A stretch of 64,000 nt of DNA, taken from NCBI RefSeq assembly GCF_016429065.1, contig NZ_JAELTX010000001.1, positions 62,001 through 126,000 of the forward strand. Direction: 5' to 3'. The notes under the pieces are model-generated. The model was not told where the DNA came from, searched no databases, and saw nothing but the letters and a program-made list of their open reading frames with translations. Positions 26,378 to 35,692 of this stretch are shown piece by piece (position 1 is the first letter of the stretch; each line of letters opens with the position of its first letter). Source of the stretch: Pedobacter sp. ASV17. Its GTDB lineage: Bacteria; Bacteroidota; Bacteroidia; Sphingobacteriales; Sphingobacteriaceae. The position numbers and the translations under genes are program-made.

Positions 26378-26460
26378 AAACCTCGTAGGTTTTGAAACGG
26401 CGCAGCCCTCAACTTTACCATTGGATAAATCGCAAAACAAAAGTTAAACCTACGAGGTTT
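26378..26460. repeat. 83-bp interspersed element (copy 2, inverted)
   Basis: Same terminal inverted repeats and interior as copy 1 (24765-24847), but reversed. Its flanks (CGCTTTCCGCTGCAATCTTT on the left, AAAAAGGATTTCCGCTCCAA on the right) are themselves partly complementary, suggesting insertion into an older repeat. Confidence 0.8.
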
Positions 26461-26621
26461 CTGGACCCTATGCTACAAAAAGGATTTCCGCTCCAATCGG
26501 GTTTAGCCAACCAAAACCAGCATTCTAGTCACTGAAAATGTCTTGCCACCAACAAAACATCTGCAACTTTTTTTTAGTTTTATGCAATCAATCCACACAA
26601 ACTACTTTAAAACACTACTAA

Positions 26622-27197
26622 ATGAAAGCAGATTTCAAAGACGTCATGTCTAAACGTACCGACCAAGAACTTATCAAAATCATCACACTAGACAGAGAAG
26701 ATTACCAACCCTTAGCCATTGAAGCCGCAGAAGCTGAAATCAAAAACAGAGGCATCCACCAAACCTTAATAGAAGAAGCGCATGCCAACGTTAACGCTTC
26801 AACAAAAGCTTGGCAACCTTCTGGAAAGGTAAATGCAGCAACCAGGTTTGTTCATTTCGTTATAGATACCATTATATGGATGGTGATAACTACAATACTT
26901 ACCCTTCCAATAAATGCGCAAGACGATACCCAAATGTTATTAGGATACCTCATCATGTTGGCCACATTTATAGGCTATTACGCCTTATTGGAAACAAAAT
27001 ATCAAAAAACCCTTGCCAAATTCATCACCAAAACTAAAGTTGTTAATTACGATGGCTCCAAACCTACATCTTCAGACATTCTCAGAAGAACACTTTGCAG
27101 AATAATTCCGTTTGACGGCATTTCGTTTTTATTTAACCCTAACGGATTTCACGATAGATTATCAAACACCAAAGTGATCAGAGACGAAAATTTATAG
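26622..27197 (+). CDS. RDD family membrane protein
   Basis: A 191-residue protein. Its N-terminal 65 residues are helical and soluble, with the pattern KRTDQELIKIITLDREDYQPLAI also seen ahead of many Bacteroidota RDD proteins. Two to three transmembrane segments follow (about 75-95, 103-125 and a weaker one). RDD marks are the early Arg and Asp (AATRFVHFVIDTIIWM) and the TKTKVVNYDGSKPTSSDILRRTLCRIIPFD tail. The function is unknown, though some RDD proteins act in ion transport. The methyltransferase gene starts 46 bases later. Confidence 0.8.
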   Translation: MKADFKDVMSKRTDQELIKIITLDREDYQPLAIEAAEAEIKNRGIHQTLIEEAHANVNASTKAWQPSGKVNAATRFVHFVIDTIIWMVITTILTLPINAQDDTQMLLGYLIMLATFIGYYALLETKYQKTLAKFITKTKVVNYDGSKPTSSDILRRTLCRIIPFDGISFLFNPNGFHDRLSNTKVIRDENL

Positions 27198-27243
27198 ATT
27201 CTATAGCTTCTTGACAAATATAAAATCACTACCAAACCATCTC

Positions 27244-27864
27244 ATGGACAAATACAAAGAGACTTTCGAAACCTGGAACAAGATTGCAAAGATTTATGAA
27301 GACAAGTTCATGGATATGGATTTGTATAACGAAAGCTATGATTTCATTTGCCAAAACATCAATACCGAAAATGCCAAGATATTAGAAATTGGTTGCGGCC
27401 CAGGAAACATCACCAAATATCTGCTAAATAAAAGACCTGATTTTAAGATTTTGGGTATTGATGTAGCGCCAAAAATGATTGAATTGGCACAAAAAAACAA
27501 TCCTACTGCAAGTTTCGAGGTGATGGATGCCAGAGCAATCAATCAAATCAATGGTAGTTTTGATGGCATTATTGCAGGCTTTTATCTTCCGTATCTATCT
27601 GTAGAAGAATGCAATGAGTTCATTAGCAATTCCAGCCAACTACTGACCGATAACGGTTTAATTTACTTGAGCTTTGTAGAAGGCGACCCCAAAGCTTCCG
27701 AATTTAAAACCAATCACGAAGGCGATAGGGTTTATTTCCAATATCACGAGTTAATGGAAGTAGAAAAACAATTAAAAACCAATGGCTTTGGAGACATTCA
27801 AGTTTCCAAAGTAGCCTATAAAAAACCAGATGTACACACCATTGTAATCGCGAGAAAAAATTAA
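27244..27864 (+). CDS. Class I SAM-dependent methyltransferase
   Basis: A 206-residue cytoplasmic enzyme with the SAM-binding motif I ILEIGCGPGNIT (about 46-57), an acidic residue after beta-2 (LGIDVAPKMIELA) and motif III-like DGIIAGFYLPYLS. The frame extends upstream only from a TTG, so the ATG at 27244 was chosen. The acceptor substrate is unknown; it resembles small-molecule methyltransferases of the UbiE-like group. Confidence 0.85.
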   Translation: MDKYKETFETWNKIAKIYEDKFMDMDLYNESYDFICQNINTENAKILEIGCGPGNITKYLLNKRPDFKILGIDVAPKMIELAQKNNPTASFEVMDARAINQINGSFDGIIAGFYLPYLSVEECNEFISNSSQLLTDNGLIYLSFVEGDPKASEFKTNHEGDRVYFQYHELMEVEKQLKTNGFGDIQVSKVAYKKPDVHTIVIARKN

Positions 27865-27884
27865 ATACGATAAGATTTCTCCCT

Positions 27885-28276
27885 AAGGTCGAAATGACGC
27901 ATATAGGAACGATCAGAGTAATGATAATATAGATGAGATTGCTTCACCCCAAGCCACCGCCCCTTCTTCTGTTCGCAATGACGAACATAGGAAAGGCTTT
28001 TATTCCAGCGGCAACAACTTAAATAGCGGCGTCATTTCGACTGGAATAGTCCCGAACTTTCGGGAGAGAAATCTTTGAACATGCTAAATCTGAGAATTCA
28101 AAGATTTAATTTCATTGCCGCTCCGCGGTCTCCACAAGGTCGAAATGATGGACATGGGAACAGTCAGAGCAATTACAACATAATCGGGATTGCTTCACCC
28201 CGAACCACCACCCAATTCCTCCGTTGGCTATGAAGCTGGCAGGACAGGCCTGTGTTACAGTAGTAACGACATAAAT
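27885..28276. repeat. Two diverged direct repeats with an inverted-repeat core
   Basis: Part A (27885-28025) and part B (28136-28276) both begin AAGGTCGAAATGA and end CGACATAAATA or a variant, with matching interior words such as GATTGCTTCACCCC. Between them an inverted repeat AAATCTTTGAA (28069-28079)/TTCAAAGATTT (28097-28107) lies in a GTCATTTCGA-type element. No protein-coding gene fits here. Confidence 0.65.
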
Positions 28277-28278
28277 AA

Positions 28279-28309
28279 CAAAAGCCAATCAAAAATGACT
28301 GGCTTTTTA
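28279..28309. terminator. Hairpin, probable terminator
   Basis: Stem AAAAGCCA/TGGCTTTT followed by T residues. A second hairpin, AAAGCTCTGG/CCAGAGCTTT, follows at 28365-28392. Confidence 0.55.
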
Positions 28310-28476
28310 TAGGTTGTTTAGGTTTAGTTTAAAATCTTTTCGTCATTTCATTTGTTTTTATGAAAAAGCTCTGGCCATCCAACCAGAGCTTTAATCAAAC
28401 CAAATATAAATGTACTTTTTTGTATGAACACAACAAATATAACGTATAATTTTCATTTTCAAAACAAAATTTGAAG

Positions 28477-28707
28477 TTTTTAATAATTTATTTCAATTAA
28501 AAATCAAAAAATACACAAATACAACAAAATAAACATACAAAAATCAAACAAAACAAACAATAAAATCAAAAAACAATCAAAAATAAACACCAAAAACAAT
28601 AAAAAACATATTAAAAAACAAAAAATACACCAAAAATAAACACAAAATCAACTAAAAAACATATAAAAATTAAAAAATACCCAAAAAATAATTAAAAATT
28701 ATTTACA
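28477..28707 (+). other. 231-nt tract without G on the plus strand
   Basis: No G occurs in 231 consecutive bases. The tract is mostly A with scattered C and T, and words such as CAAAAATAAACAC recur. It lies directly upstream of the degenerate histidine-kinase gene. An RNA copy would be nearly unstructured. There are no DnaA boxes or ORFs in it. Confidence 0.8.
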
Positions 28708-28757
28708 GTATATTAGCAGATACAAACGAGCGGGATTTCGGCGTTAATTAAAATACG

Positions 28758-29804
28758 ATGGAAAAGAATAACGATGAAACTTTGAGCATCCTTGATTTGC
28801 AGGATATTATTGGCCCTATCAACAGCATAATCACCAGAAGCCTAAACATAGACACAGGTCAAATCCTACTGAATAACAAAGAAGGCCTATCCATCATCGG
28901 CCGCAAAGGCGTTAAAACACAAAAATCCCATCAAATCCCTACGATATATAGTGAAAGCTTAAGCTCATCGAAAACAATTATCCTTAACAACATTACCTTA
29001 GAAGGAATGGAAACCGTCAAGCTCTATTGCAGCACACCAATACTTTCCAAAAAAGGTGACGCTTTAGGACTAATCATTGGCATCGACAACCAAAAAGACA
29101 GACTTAACCCAACGGAAATCATCTTATTTGAAAACATTGCTCAAATGGCAGCACTTGTTTTAGAAAAACACTTCGAAACACAAAAAATCAAAAAGGTTTT
29201 TACGGATTTCATTCACAAAACGGTTCATGACCTTAAAAATCCTTTCACCTCCATTGCCCTTACTGCCGAATTATTAAAAAGAAAAGCCGACGACAGCAAA
29301 ACAGTCAACACTTTAGCGGAACGTATTGAAAAAGCAAACGATAGGGTTTTCACCAACTTAGAAAGACTAAAATCAGCTTTCCCTATCCACAACAGCTCTT
29401 TCAAACTTAATGTAGCAGAAATTAGCTTACCACAACTACTGGAGGAGATCAGACAAGACTCCACCGAATACAGCATCAATACAAAAAGCGAAAAAGAAAT
29501 TATTATCTACGGAGATCCTTACAGACTGAAAGATGCATTCATCTATCTTTTACAGCACCTATCAGGATTATCAGACTTGAGCAACATACACTTCGCATCA
29601 ACAGAGAAGGAAAACCATGTCGAAATCAGCATCACAAGCCACCCTACAGCGCAATTTGATTTGCTAGAAGACGAGCCTCAAAGCAACCCGCTTTCCATTG
29701 CCAAAACACTCATCGAAATGCACAAAGGAAAAATCAGCACAGCACTTAATGCCCAAACAGGAAATTATTGCTTTTATATTTCCTTGCCCTTAACCAAACC
29801 GTAA
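28758..29804 (+). CDS. GAF and histidine-kinase-like protein with degenerate ATPase domain
   Basis: A 348-residue soluble protein. A GAF-like sensor domain (about 15-135) is followed by a dimerisation/phosphoacceptor helix with His157 in TVHDLKNPF, an acceptable H-box. In the ATPase domain the expected N-box Asn is not visible (GDPYRLKDAFIYLLQHLSG), and the Gly-rich lid boxes are reduced to SNPLSIAKTLIEMHKGKI. ATP binding therefore looks weak or lost. It may act as a dimer partner or phosphoacceptor for another kinase. Its 3' end overlaps the convergent kinase gene by 31 bases. Confidence 0.7.
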   Translation: MEKNNDETLSILDLQDIIGPINSIITRSLNIDTGQILLNNKEGLSIIGRKGVKTQKSHQIPTIYSESLSSSKTIILNNITLEGMETVKLYCSTPILSKKGDALGLIIGIDNQKDRLNPTEIILFENIAQMAALVLEKHFETQKIKKVFTDFIHKTVHDLKNPFTSIALTAELLKRKADDSKTVNTLAERIEKANDRVFTNLERLKSAFPIHNSSFKLNVAEISLPQLLEEIRQDSTEYSINTKSEKEIIIYGDPYRLKDAFIYLLQHLSGLSDLSNIHFASTEKENHVEISITSHPTAQFDLLEDEPQSNPLSIAKTLIEMHKGKISTALNAQTGNYCFYISLPLTKP

Positions 29805-31126
29805 AGATTAAAAGAAACCACAAAAGTGCTTCCTTTATCGGTGTTGGCCTCATACCAAATTTCGCCATCTTGCAGTTCGGTAAACTCTTTACAAAGTAAC
29901 AACCCCAGCCCTACTCCTTTCTCATTATTGGTTCCAAAGGTCGAATGCGCCTTTAGCTTAAACAGATTATCCTGCTCACCCTTATTCACGCCCAAACCAT
30001 TATCTTTTATTTTTATGAAACAGTTTTCGTGGTTCACCTCCATCGAAACCTCTACCTTCCCTCCCTCTGGGGTAAATTTAATAGCATTGTTCACCAAATT
30101 GCGCACCACAATTAAAAACATATTTAAATCGGCGGCCACTTCCACCTCCTCTTTTAAAACCAGATTGAGTGTGATATTCTTGTTGTACGCGATACTTTTT
30201 TCCAAACTTAAGCCCTTGGTTAATTCACGGAAAACATTTACGGCAATAATATCAACCCTAGCACCATCCAGCTGCGACTTAGACCATGCCAACACATTGG
30301 CCAGCATCTCCGAGGTATCTTTGGTCACCTGCAACAAACGGCGCTTAATCTGATTATTTTCTTCTTCAGTCATATCTGTTTCGGCCAAAACCTCCAAGTA
30401 GCCCAATATCGAACTTAAAGGAGAACGAATATCATGCGCCACAATAGAAAACATTTTTGATTTTTCGGAGTTAAGTTTTTCCAGCTCCACATTTTGGGAA
30501 ACGATCCTTGCATTTCGCTCTTCAATTTCTGTATTCTTCTGAAAAACAATACGCCGTTCCTTATCATAATTATTCCTAATAAAGGCAATGCTAAGGCAAA
30601 TGAGCAAAGCGGCCACCGCATAGGTCACGCCAAAATCAACCGTTTTCGCCAAATTATCTACGTAAACATTAGGAATCACTTCGGGATTTAAGTATTCGAA
30701 AATCAGCACCCCAAAAACAGTCACCACATTTAATGCCACCCACAACAAAAGCTCTTTTTTGGGAACCACCACAATGGTGATGAGCAAAATCAAGCAAAAG
30801 AGCATCATATTAGGCCCATAAATACCCGAATTGAAAAAATAATTGAGCAAAAAAGTGAAATTGCCCACAATCCCCAAACTTCTTACGGCCAATTTGGTCA
30901 TACGCTTATTCCGAGACAAATAATAAAGCCCGGCAGAAAACAACGTTCCAAACAAACAAATCAAAGCAACTACCTTTAAACCAATATAGTAGTTAAAGAA
31001 AATTTCCAAAAAAAGCGCAATAACGGCGATAATGCAAAAGGTATTGAAAATTCTTTCTTCGAGTGAAAACTTTTTGGGATTGCCTATGATATAATCAGTA
31101 CTGAACCAGGAACGTATTTTTGCCAC
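29774..31126 (-). CDS. Membrane sensor histidine kinase
   Basis: A 450-residue kinase. An N-terminal membrane domain of about six hydrophobic helices (about 30-185) is followed by a coiled coil (about 188-222). The H-box is SIVAHDIRSPLSS with His231. An intact ATPase domain has N-box FLIVVRNLVNNAIKFTPEGG, G1 IKDNGLGV and G2 GVGLGLLLCKEF. No response regulator is adjacent, so it is an orphan. Its sensing domain resembles the 7TM/six-helix sensors common in Bacteroidota. It has its own promoter at 31152-31159. Confidence 0.88.
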   Translation of the reverse strand: MAKIRSWFSTDYIIGNPKKFSLEERIFNTFCIIAVIALFLEIFFNYYIGLKVVALICLFGTLFSAGLYYLSRNKRMTKLAVRSLGIVGNFTFLLNYFFNSGIYGPNMMLFCLILLITIVVVPKKELLLWVALNVVTVFGVLIFEYLNPEVIPNVYVDNLAKTVDFGVTYAVAALLICLSIAFIRNNYDKERRIVFQKNTEIEERNARIVSQNVELEKLNSEKSKMFSIVAHDIRSPLSSILGYLEVLAETDMTEEENNQIKRRLLQVTKDTSEMLANVLAWSKSQLDGARVDIIAVNVFRELTKGLSLEKSIAYNKNITLNLVLKEEVEVAADLNMFLIVVRNLVNNAIKFTPEGGKVEVSMEVNHENCFIKIKDNGLGVNKGEQDNLFKLKAHSTFGTNNEKGVGLGLLLCKEFTELQDGEIWYEANTDKGSTFVVSFNLYGLVKGKEI

Positions 31127-31151
31127 CGTTTATTGAGAATAAGACCAAAAA

Positions 31152-31159
31152 CAAACATA
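31152..31159 (-). promoter_or_regulatory. -7 box of the sensor kinase gene
   Basis: TATGTTTG on the minus strand matches TAnnTTTG, about 25 bases from the ATG at 31126. Confidence 0.55.
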
Positions 31160-31370
31160 ACTATATTCACCGAAAGATAGGTAAGGTTGCTTTAGAAACT
31201 GTTAAAATAGCCTTTATATTTCACAGGTAACGTTTGGTAGTGAAACCAAATGCCGTGCTGATGTCAAAGAGACGACTTCTTCGCCATTAGTGAACTTTCC
31301 CTGAATGAAATTTAAACAAATTCTTAAAATTTAACCGCCAATTATTATCGAAAATTAAAGCGTAAATGCT

Positions 31371-31378
31371 TATTTTTG
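31371..31378 (+). promoter_or_regulatory. -7 box of asnS
   Basis: TATTTTTG matches TAnnTTTG, 23 bases before the ATG at 31402. It overlaps an upstream in-frame ATG (31366), which is therefore unlikely to be the start. Confidence 0.6.
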
Positions 31379-31401
31379 CAGCTTTTACAATAAAAATCAA
31401 T

Positions 31402-32838
31402 ATGATTAAGAGACAACAAATTAAGGAACTATTAAAATCTACAGATTTTAACACTGAGGTAACGGTTATGGGATGGGTTAAAACCTTCCGTAATAATCAG
31501 TTTATTGCGTTAAACGACGGATCTTGCATGGGCAATATCCAAGTGGTAGTTGATTTTAATAATACCGACGAGAATTTGTTGAAAAGAATCACTACTGGCG
31601 CAGCCATTAAGGCCACTGGTATCTTAGTTGAGTCGTTGGGCAAAGGCCAATCGGTTGAAATTAAAGCTACCGCAGTTGAAATTTTGGGAGACAGTGATCC
31701 TGAGAAATTCCCTTTACAACCTAAAAAACATAGCTTAGAGTTTTTAAGAGAAATTGCGCACCTACGTTTTAGGACCAATACTTTTAACGCTGTTTTTAAA
31801 GTCCGTCATGCTTTGGCTTTTGCCATCCACCAATTTTACAACGAGCGTGGTTTTGTTTACATGCATACGCCTGTAATTACGGCCAGTGATGCCGAGGGGG
31901 CTGGCGAAATGTTTAAAGTAACCACTTTGGACTTTGACAGCACGCCTCGTACAGAAGATGGTGCGGTAGATTTCAAGGAAGATTTCTTCGGTCGTGCAAC
32001 CAACCTTACCGTATCGGGTCAGCTAGAAGGTGAGTTAGCAGCAATGGCATTTGGCCATATTTATACTTTCGGACCTACTTTTAGGGCCGAAAACTCAAAC
32101 ACTACCCGCCACTTGGCAGAGTTTTGGATGATTGAGCCAGAGGTTGCTTTTGCCGACCTAGAGAACAACATGGAATTGGCAGAAGACATGATGAAATACG
32201 TCATCAGCTATGCTAAAGAAAATTGCAAAGAAGAATTAGAATTCTTGAACAACCGTTTGGCAGAGGAAGAAAAACAAAAACCTCAAAACGAACGCAGCGA
32301 GTTTTCATTATTAGAAAAATTAGATTTCTGTTTGGCTAACGATTTCCAACGTTTAACCTACACAGAGGCAATTGATATTTTAAGGGCTTCGAAACCTAAC
32401 CAGAAAAAACAATTCAAATATCTGATTGAAAGCTGGGGAGCTGACTTACAAAGCGAGCACGAGCGTTATTTGGTAGAGAAACACTTTAAACGTCCGGTAA
32501 TTTTAACCGACTACCCTAAGGATATCAAATCGTTCTACATGCGTTTAAACGATGACAATAAAACCGTAGCGGCAATGGATATTTTATTTCCGGGTATTGG
32601 CGAAATGATTGGTGGCTCACAACGTGAAGAGCGTATGGATGTTTTGAAGCAACGTATGGATGAAATGGGTGTACCTCAAGAAGAACTTTGGTGGTACCTA
32701 GATACCCGTCGTTTTGGTTCGGCACCACACGCTGGCTTTGGTTTGGGCTTTGAGCGTTTAGTACTGTTTGTAACAGGCATGACCAATATTCGTGACGTCA
32801 TTGCCTTCCCTCGTTTCCCTAAAAGTGCTGAGTTTTAA
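31402..32838 (+). CDS. asnS: Asparaginyl-tRNA synthetase
   Basis: Class IIb aminoacyl-tRNA synthetase of 478 residues. An N-terminal OB-fold anticodon-binding domain (about 5-105) is followed by the catalytic core. Motif 2 is [21 protein letters not shown] and motif 3 is [15 protein letters not shown] close to the C-terminus. The tRNA-Asn type is supported by length and the [10 protein letters not shown] segment. The start was set at the ATG downstream of the -7 box. A terminator follows at 32891. Confidence 0.95.
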   Translation: MIKRQQIKELLKSTDFNTEVTVMGWVKTFRNNQFIALNDGSCMGNIQVVVDFNNTDENLLKRITTGAAIKATGILVESLGKGQSVEIKATAVEILGDSDPEKFPLQPKKHSLEFLREIAHLRFRTNTFNAVFKVRHALAFAIHQFYNERGFVYMHTPVITASDAEGAGEMFKVTTLDFDSTPRTEDGAVDFKEDFFGRATNLTVSGQLEGELAAMAFGHIYTFGPTFRAENSNTTRHLAEFWMIEPEVAFADLENNMELAEDMMKYVISYAKENCKEELEFLNNRLAEEEKQKPQNERSEFSLLEKLDFCLANDFQRLTYTEAIDILRASKPNQKKQFKYLIESWGADLQSEHERYLVEKHFKRPVILTDYPKDIKSFYMRLNDDNKTVAAMDILFPGIGEMIGGSQREERMDVLKQRMDEMGVPQEELWWYLDTRRFGSAPHAGFGLGFERLVLFVTGMTNIRDVIAFPRFPKSAEF

Positions 32839-32890
32839 GCTCGGAAGAAGGAATAAGGAGTAAGGAGCAAAGAATAAAGACCTATAATAC

Positions 32891-32918
32891 AAAAGCCGCT
32901 TAAACTTTAAGCGGCTTT
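32891..32918 (+). terminator. Terminator of asnS
   Basis: Stem AAAAGCCGCTTAA/TTAAGCGGCTTTT. Confidence 0.85.
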
Positions 32919-32937
32919 TGTATTTTTACTCCCTTGT

Positions 32938-33175
32938 CATTTCGAGCACAGCCGCCTGTCCCGATGTTTCGGGCAGAAATCTTTAGTATTTACGCAGACT
33001 TACGAAGTTTTAAAATGGCATAAATTGAGGTTAAACTTCGTAAGTCTTTTTTCCTACCGTCTAGGCGTATATTCAAATCGTTAGATCTCTCTCCCGAAAA
33101 CTCGGGATCGAGATGACAACAAGGGACAACACAATTCGCTTTAGGTTTCCCGCCTTCGCGGGAATGACAACAAAT
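32938..33175. repeat. Nested interspersed repeats
   Basis: Outer arms TGTCATTTCGAGCACAG (32937) and GGGATCGAGATGACAA (about 33105-33120) bracket an inner element whose ends are GACTTACGAAGTTTT (about 32998) and AAACTTCGTAAGTC (about 33044). A further CCCGCCTTCGCGGGAATGAC hairpin follows at about 33150. The arrangement suggests one small element inserted into another. No gene is seen in this 356-base gap. Confidence 0.65.
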
Positions 33176-33194
33176 CGAAAGGAAAAGCTAATTC

Positions 33195-34835
33195 CTAATC
33201 GTGATATGGGTTAGCCGTTTGATAATCTACTTCCGTCACTTTATAATCTGTAGGCAAGAAACTGGCCGATGTACTTAAAGTCATTCCCAATTCGAAACGA
33301 GATGGGTATGGCGTTTTCAGCAAAGAACCTTCTGGAATATAAGGATAGGTTTCCCTGTAGTTTTGGATCACGTTAGGGGTAACCCTTCTATTGATATAAG
33401 CCCTGGTCAACTGACTTGGCTCACGCAGTCCCGCAGCACCTAAAAGTTCTACCGCACTGGCTACCGTTAAGTTATGGAAATTTTTAACCCTTACTTTTTT
33501 ATCTTCCACTACCAATCCCTTCATTAAACTAGGATCTTGCGTAGCCACCCCTGTTGGACAAGTGTTACTATTACATTCCAACGCTTGGATACAACCCAAA
33601 GCGAACATCATTCCACGGGCAGCATTACACATATCAGCTCCCAATGCAATATTTTTAACAATATCAAAACCAGTAGATACTTTACCCGAAGCAATGATCT
33701 TAATGTGTTTTTTAAGATCGAAACCCACCAACACATCAGAAACAAAAGCAACGGCATCACGCAAAGGCATCCCTACCGAGTTAGAAAATTCTTGCGGCGC
33801 AGCTCCAGTTCCACCCTCTCCACCATCTACCGTAATAAAATCAGGATAAATACCCGTTTCTACCATCGCTTTGCAAATGGCAAAAAACTCGCTCCTGCGA
33901 CCAATACATAATTTAAAACCAACGGGCTTTCCACCTGATAAATCTCTTAATTGTTTTATAAAAGCCATCAGTTCCATTGGCGTAGAAAAAGCCGAGTGCC
34001 CCGGAGGCGACAATACATCCTGACCTTCGGGTACCAAACGGATGCGGGCAACTTCGGCGGTCACCTTTTTACCTGGCAACATCCCTCCATGACCTGGTTT
34101 AGCACCTTGCGAGAGCTTAATTTCAATCATCTTCACCTGTTCATCCTTCGCACGCTCACCAAAGGCCTCACTATTAAAAGTACCATCCAAGTTTCTGCAA
34201 CCAAAATAACCAGTACCAATTTGCCAAATCAAATCTCCTCCCATTTGACGGTGATAATCACTAATACCACCTTCACCCGTATTGTGTGCAAAACCGCCCA
34301 GCTTGGCACCGCCGTTCAAAGCCAATACCGCATTTTGGCTCAAAGAACCAAAGCTCATGGCCGATATATTATAAATACTAGACGAATAAGGTTGCTTACA
34401 GTCTGGCCCGCCTACCGTTACCCTTGGGTGCAGGTTCAAATCGTGGTGGCTAATGGCCATGATACTGTGGCTCAACCACTCGTAACCATTGTCATACACG
34501 TTCAATTGTGTTCCAAAAGGAATGGTGTCCAGCTCCTTTTTTGCTCTTTGGTAGATCAATGAACGGTTTAATCGGTTATATGGCGTACCATTGGTATCAC
34601 TTTCTACAAAGTATTGGTAAACTTTAGGCCGCATATTTTCCATGAAATACCTTAACCTACCAAATACAGGATAGTTACGTACGATACTGTGCTTAGGCTG
34701 GATCATGTCGTAAATGCCTAGCAGCACAAAAGGTCCAGTGAACATAAAAGTCCACCATAAAAAAGGTTGGTACATTCCTAACATCACCGTAAATGCTACC
34801 AAAAAAGCAGCAATTGCAACAAATGCTTTTCTCAT
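33195..34835 (-). CDS. FMN-binding glutamate-synthase-like protein
   Basis: A 546-residue protein. One or two hydrophobic helices lie at the N-terminus (about 5-45), and a glutamate-synthase FMN-binding barrel follows. The 3Fe-4S cysteines C-x5-C-x4-C are seen in CIQALECNSNTCP (about 434-446). Gly-rich FMN/2-oxoglutarate segments include VDGGEGGTGAAP and HNTGEGGISDYH. The amidotransferase domain of true GltB is missing, so it is the stand-alone archaeal-type/GltB2 form. The physiological reaction is unproven; it may take ammonia or an amino-group donor from another protein. Confidence 0.85.
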   Translation of the reverse strand: MRKAFVAIAAFLVAFTVMLGMYQPFLWWTFMFTGPFVLLGIYDMIQPKHSIVRNYPVFGRLRYFMENMRPKVYQYFVESDTNGTPYNRLNRSLIYQRAKKELDTIPFGTQLNVYDNGYEWLSHSIMAISHHDLNLHPRVTVGGPDCKQPYSSSIYNISAMSFGSLSQNAVLALNGGAKLGGFAHNTGEGGISDYHRQMGGDLIWQIGTGYFGCRNLDGTFNSEAFGERAKDEQVKMIEIKLSQGAKPGHGGMLPGKKVTAEVARIRLVPEGQDVLSPPGHSAFSTPMELMAFIKQLRDLSGGKPVGFKLCIGRRSEFFAICKAMVETGIYPDFITVDGGEGGTGAAPQEFSNSVGMPLRDAVAFVSDVLVGFDLKKHIKIIASGKVSTGFDIVKNIALGADMCNAARGMMFALGCIQALECNSNTCPTGVATQDPSLMKGLVVEDKKVRVKNFHNLTVASAVELLGAAGLREPSQLTRAYINRRVTPNVIQNYRETYPYIPEGSLLKTPYPSRFELGMTLSTSASFLPTDYKVTEVDYQTANPYHD

Positions 34836-34925
34836 CTCAATTAATATTAATGTCCGTTTTTGCTAATGTAGCAATATAAAACCCGATACTAAAACAAGTA
34901 CGCCATCATTTTGTTATTTTTACAC

Positions 34926-35546
34926 ATGCTCATTAAAATATATCCCGAAAACCCCAACCCCAAAGCCATCGAACAAGCGGTGGAGGTTTTAAAGAAAGGT
35001 GGCCTGATCATTTATCCAACCGATACAGTGTACGGATTGGGCTGCGACATTACCAATCATCGGGCGATAGAGAAAATTTGCAAAATACGTGGCATCAAGC
35101 CAGAAAAAGCCAATTTCTCTTTCATTTGTTCAGATTTAAGGCATATTTCAGACTATATCAAACCAATAGACACCACCCTTTTTAGGGTGCTTAAAAAAGC
35201 ACTACCTGGCCCTTTTACTTTTATCTTTAATGCCAATAACAATGTCCCTAAGTTACTGAGCTCTAATAAAAAAACAGTGGGTATACGTGTTCCCGACAAT
35301 AATATTGCCCGCCAAATTGTGGAGGCACTGGGCAACCCTATCATCTCTACCTCTATTAAAGATGATGACGAGGTGATTGAATATTCTACCGACCCTGAAT
35401 TGATCCATGAAAAATATGAAGACACCGTTGATTTGGTGATTGATGGAGGCTACGGAGACAATGAAGCTTCAACCGTAGTGGATTGTACCAATGGCGATTT
35501 TGAAGTGATCAGGGAAGGCAAAGGAAATATCGAAGATTTTTTGTAG
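34926..35546 (+). CDS. Sua5/YciO/YrdC family protein (threonylcarbamoyl-AMP synthase)
   Basis: A 206-residue protein of the YrdC fold. [18 protein letters not shown] (about 24-41) is the family signature, with the KxR(x)P-like [14 protein letters not shown]. Known members make threonylcarbamoyl-AMP for the t6A37 tRNA modification. The length without a C-terminal Sua5 domain fits YrdC/YciO, and YciO-type members may differ in substrate. The frame opens with a TTG at 34911, but the ATG at 34926 is preferred. Confidence 0.85.
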   Translation: MLIKIYPENPNPKAIEQAVEVLKKGGLIIYPTDTVYGLGCDITNHRAIEKICKIRGIKPEKANFSFICSDLRHISDYIKPIDTTLFRVLKKALPGPFTFIFNANNNVPKLLSSNKKTVGIRVPDNNIARQIVEALGNPIISTSIKDDDEVIEYSTDPELIHEKYEDTVDLVIDGGYGDNEASTVVDCTNGDFEVIREGKGNIEDFL

Positions 35547-35655
35547 CCGACGGGTACTAAACCAATATTCTATTATGATAAAGCTCCATCTCCTTACTGT
35601 TGTAAGTGTTGACGGAACCGAATTAGATTTCGACAGGTATAAAGCAGTACAAAAA

Positions 35656-35692
35656 TTTCTTCGCAATGGCGCTTAAGCCTGCGAAGAAAAAT
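35656..35692. terminator. Bidirectional terminator
   Basis: Perfect 10-base stem TTTCTTCGCA/TGCGAAGAAA between the convergent Sua5-like gene and fimbrial locus, with A-rich and T-rich flanks. Confidence 0.75.

Noticed and set aside
24765-26460. Composite transposon around sucC
   Set aside because: The inverted 83-bp elements encode nothing and sucC is a core gene; the pairing is more likely two independent insertions.
28477-28707. Replication origin
   Set aside because: The tract is AT-rich but has no DnaA boxes (TTATCCACA-like) and no dnaA or gidA-type neighbours.
29826-30353. 175-codon plus-strand ORF
   Set aside because: Antisense to the well-conserved ATPase domain of the sensor kinase; low-complexity Ser/Leu composition.
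33951-34562. 203-codon plus-strand ORF
   Set aside because: It is a shadow frame antisense to the glutamate-synthase-like gene, with no recognisable motifs.
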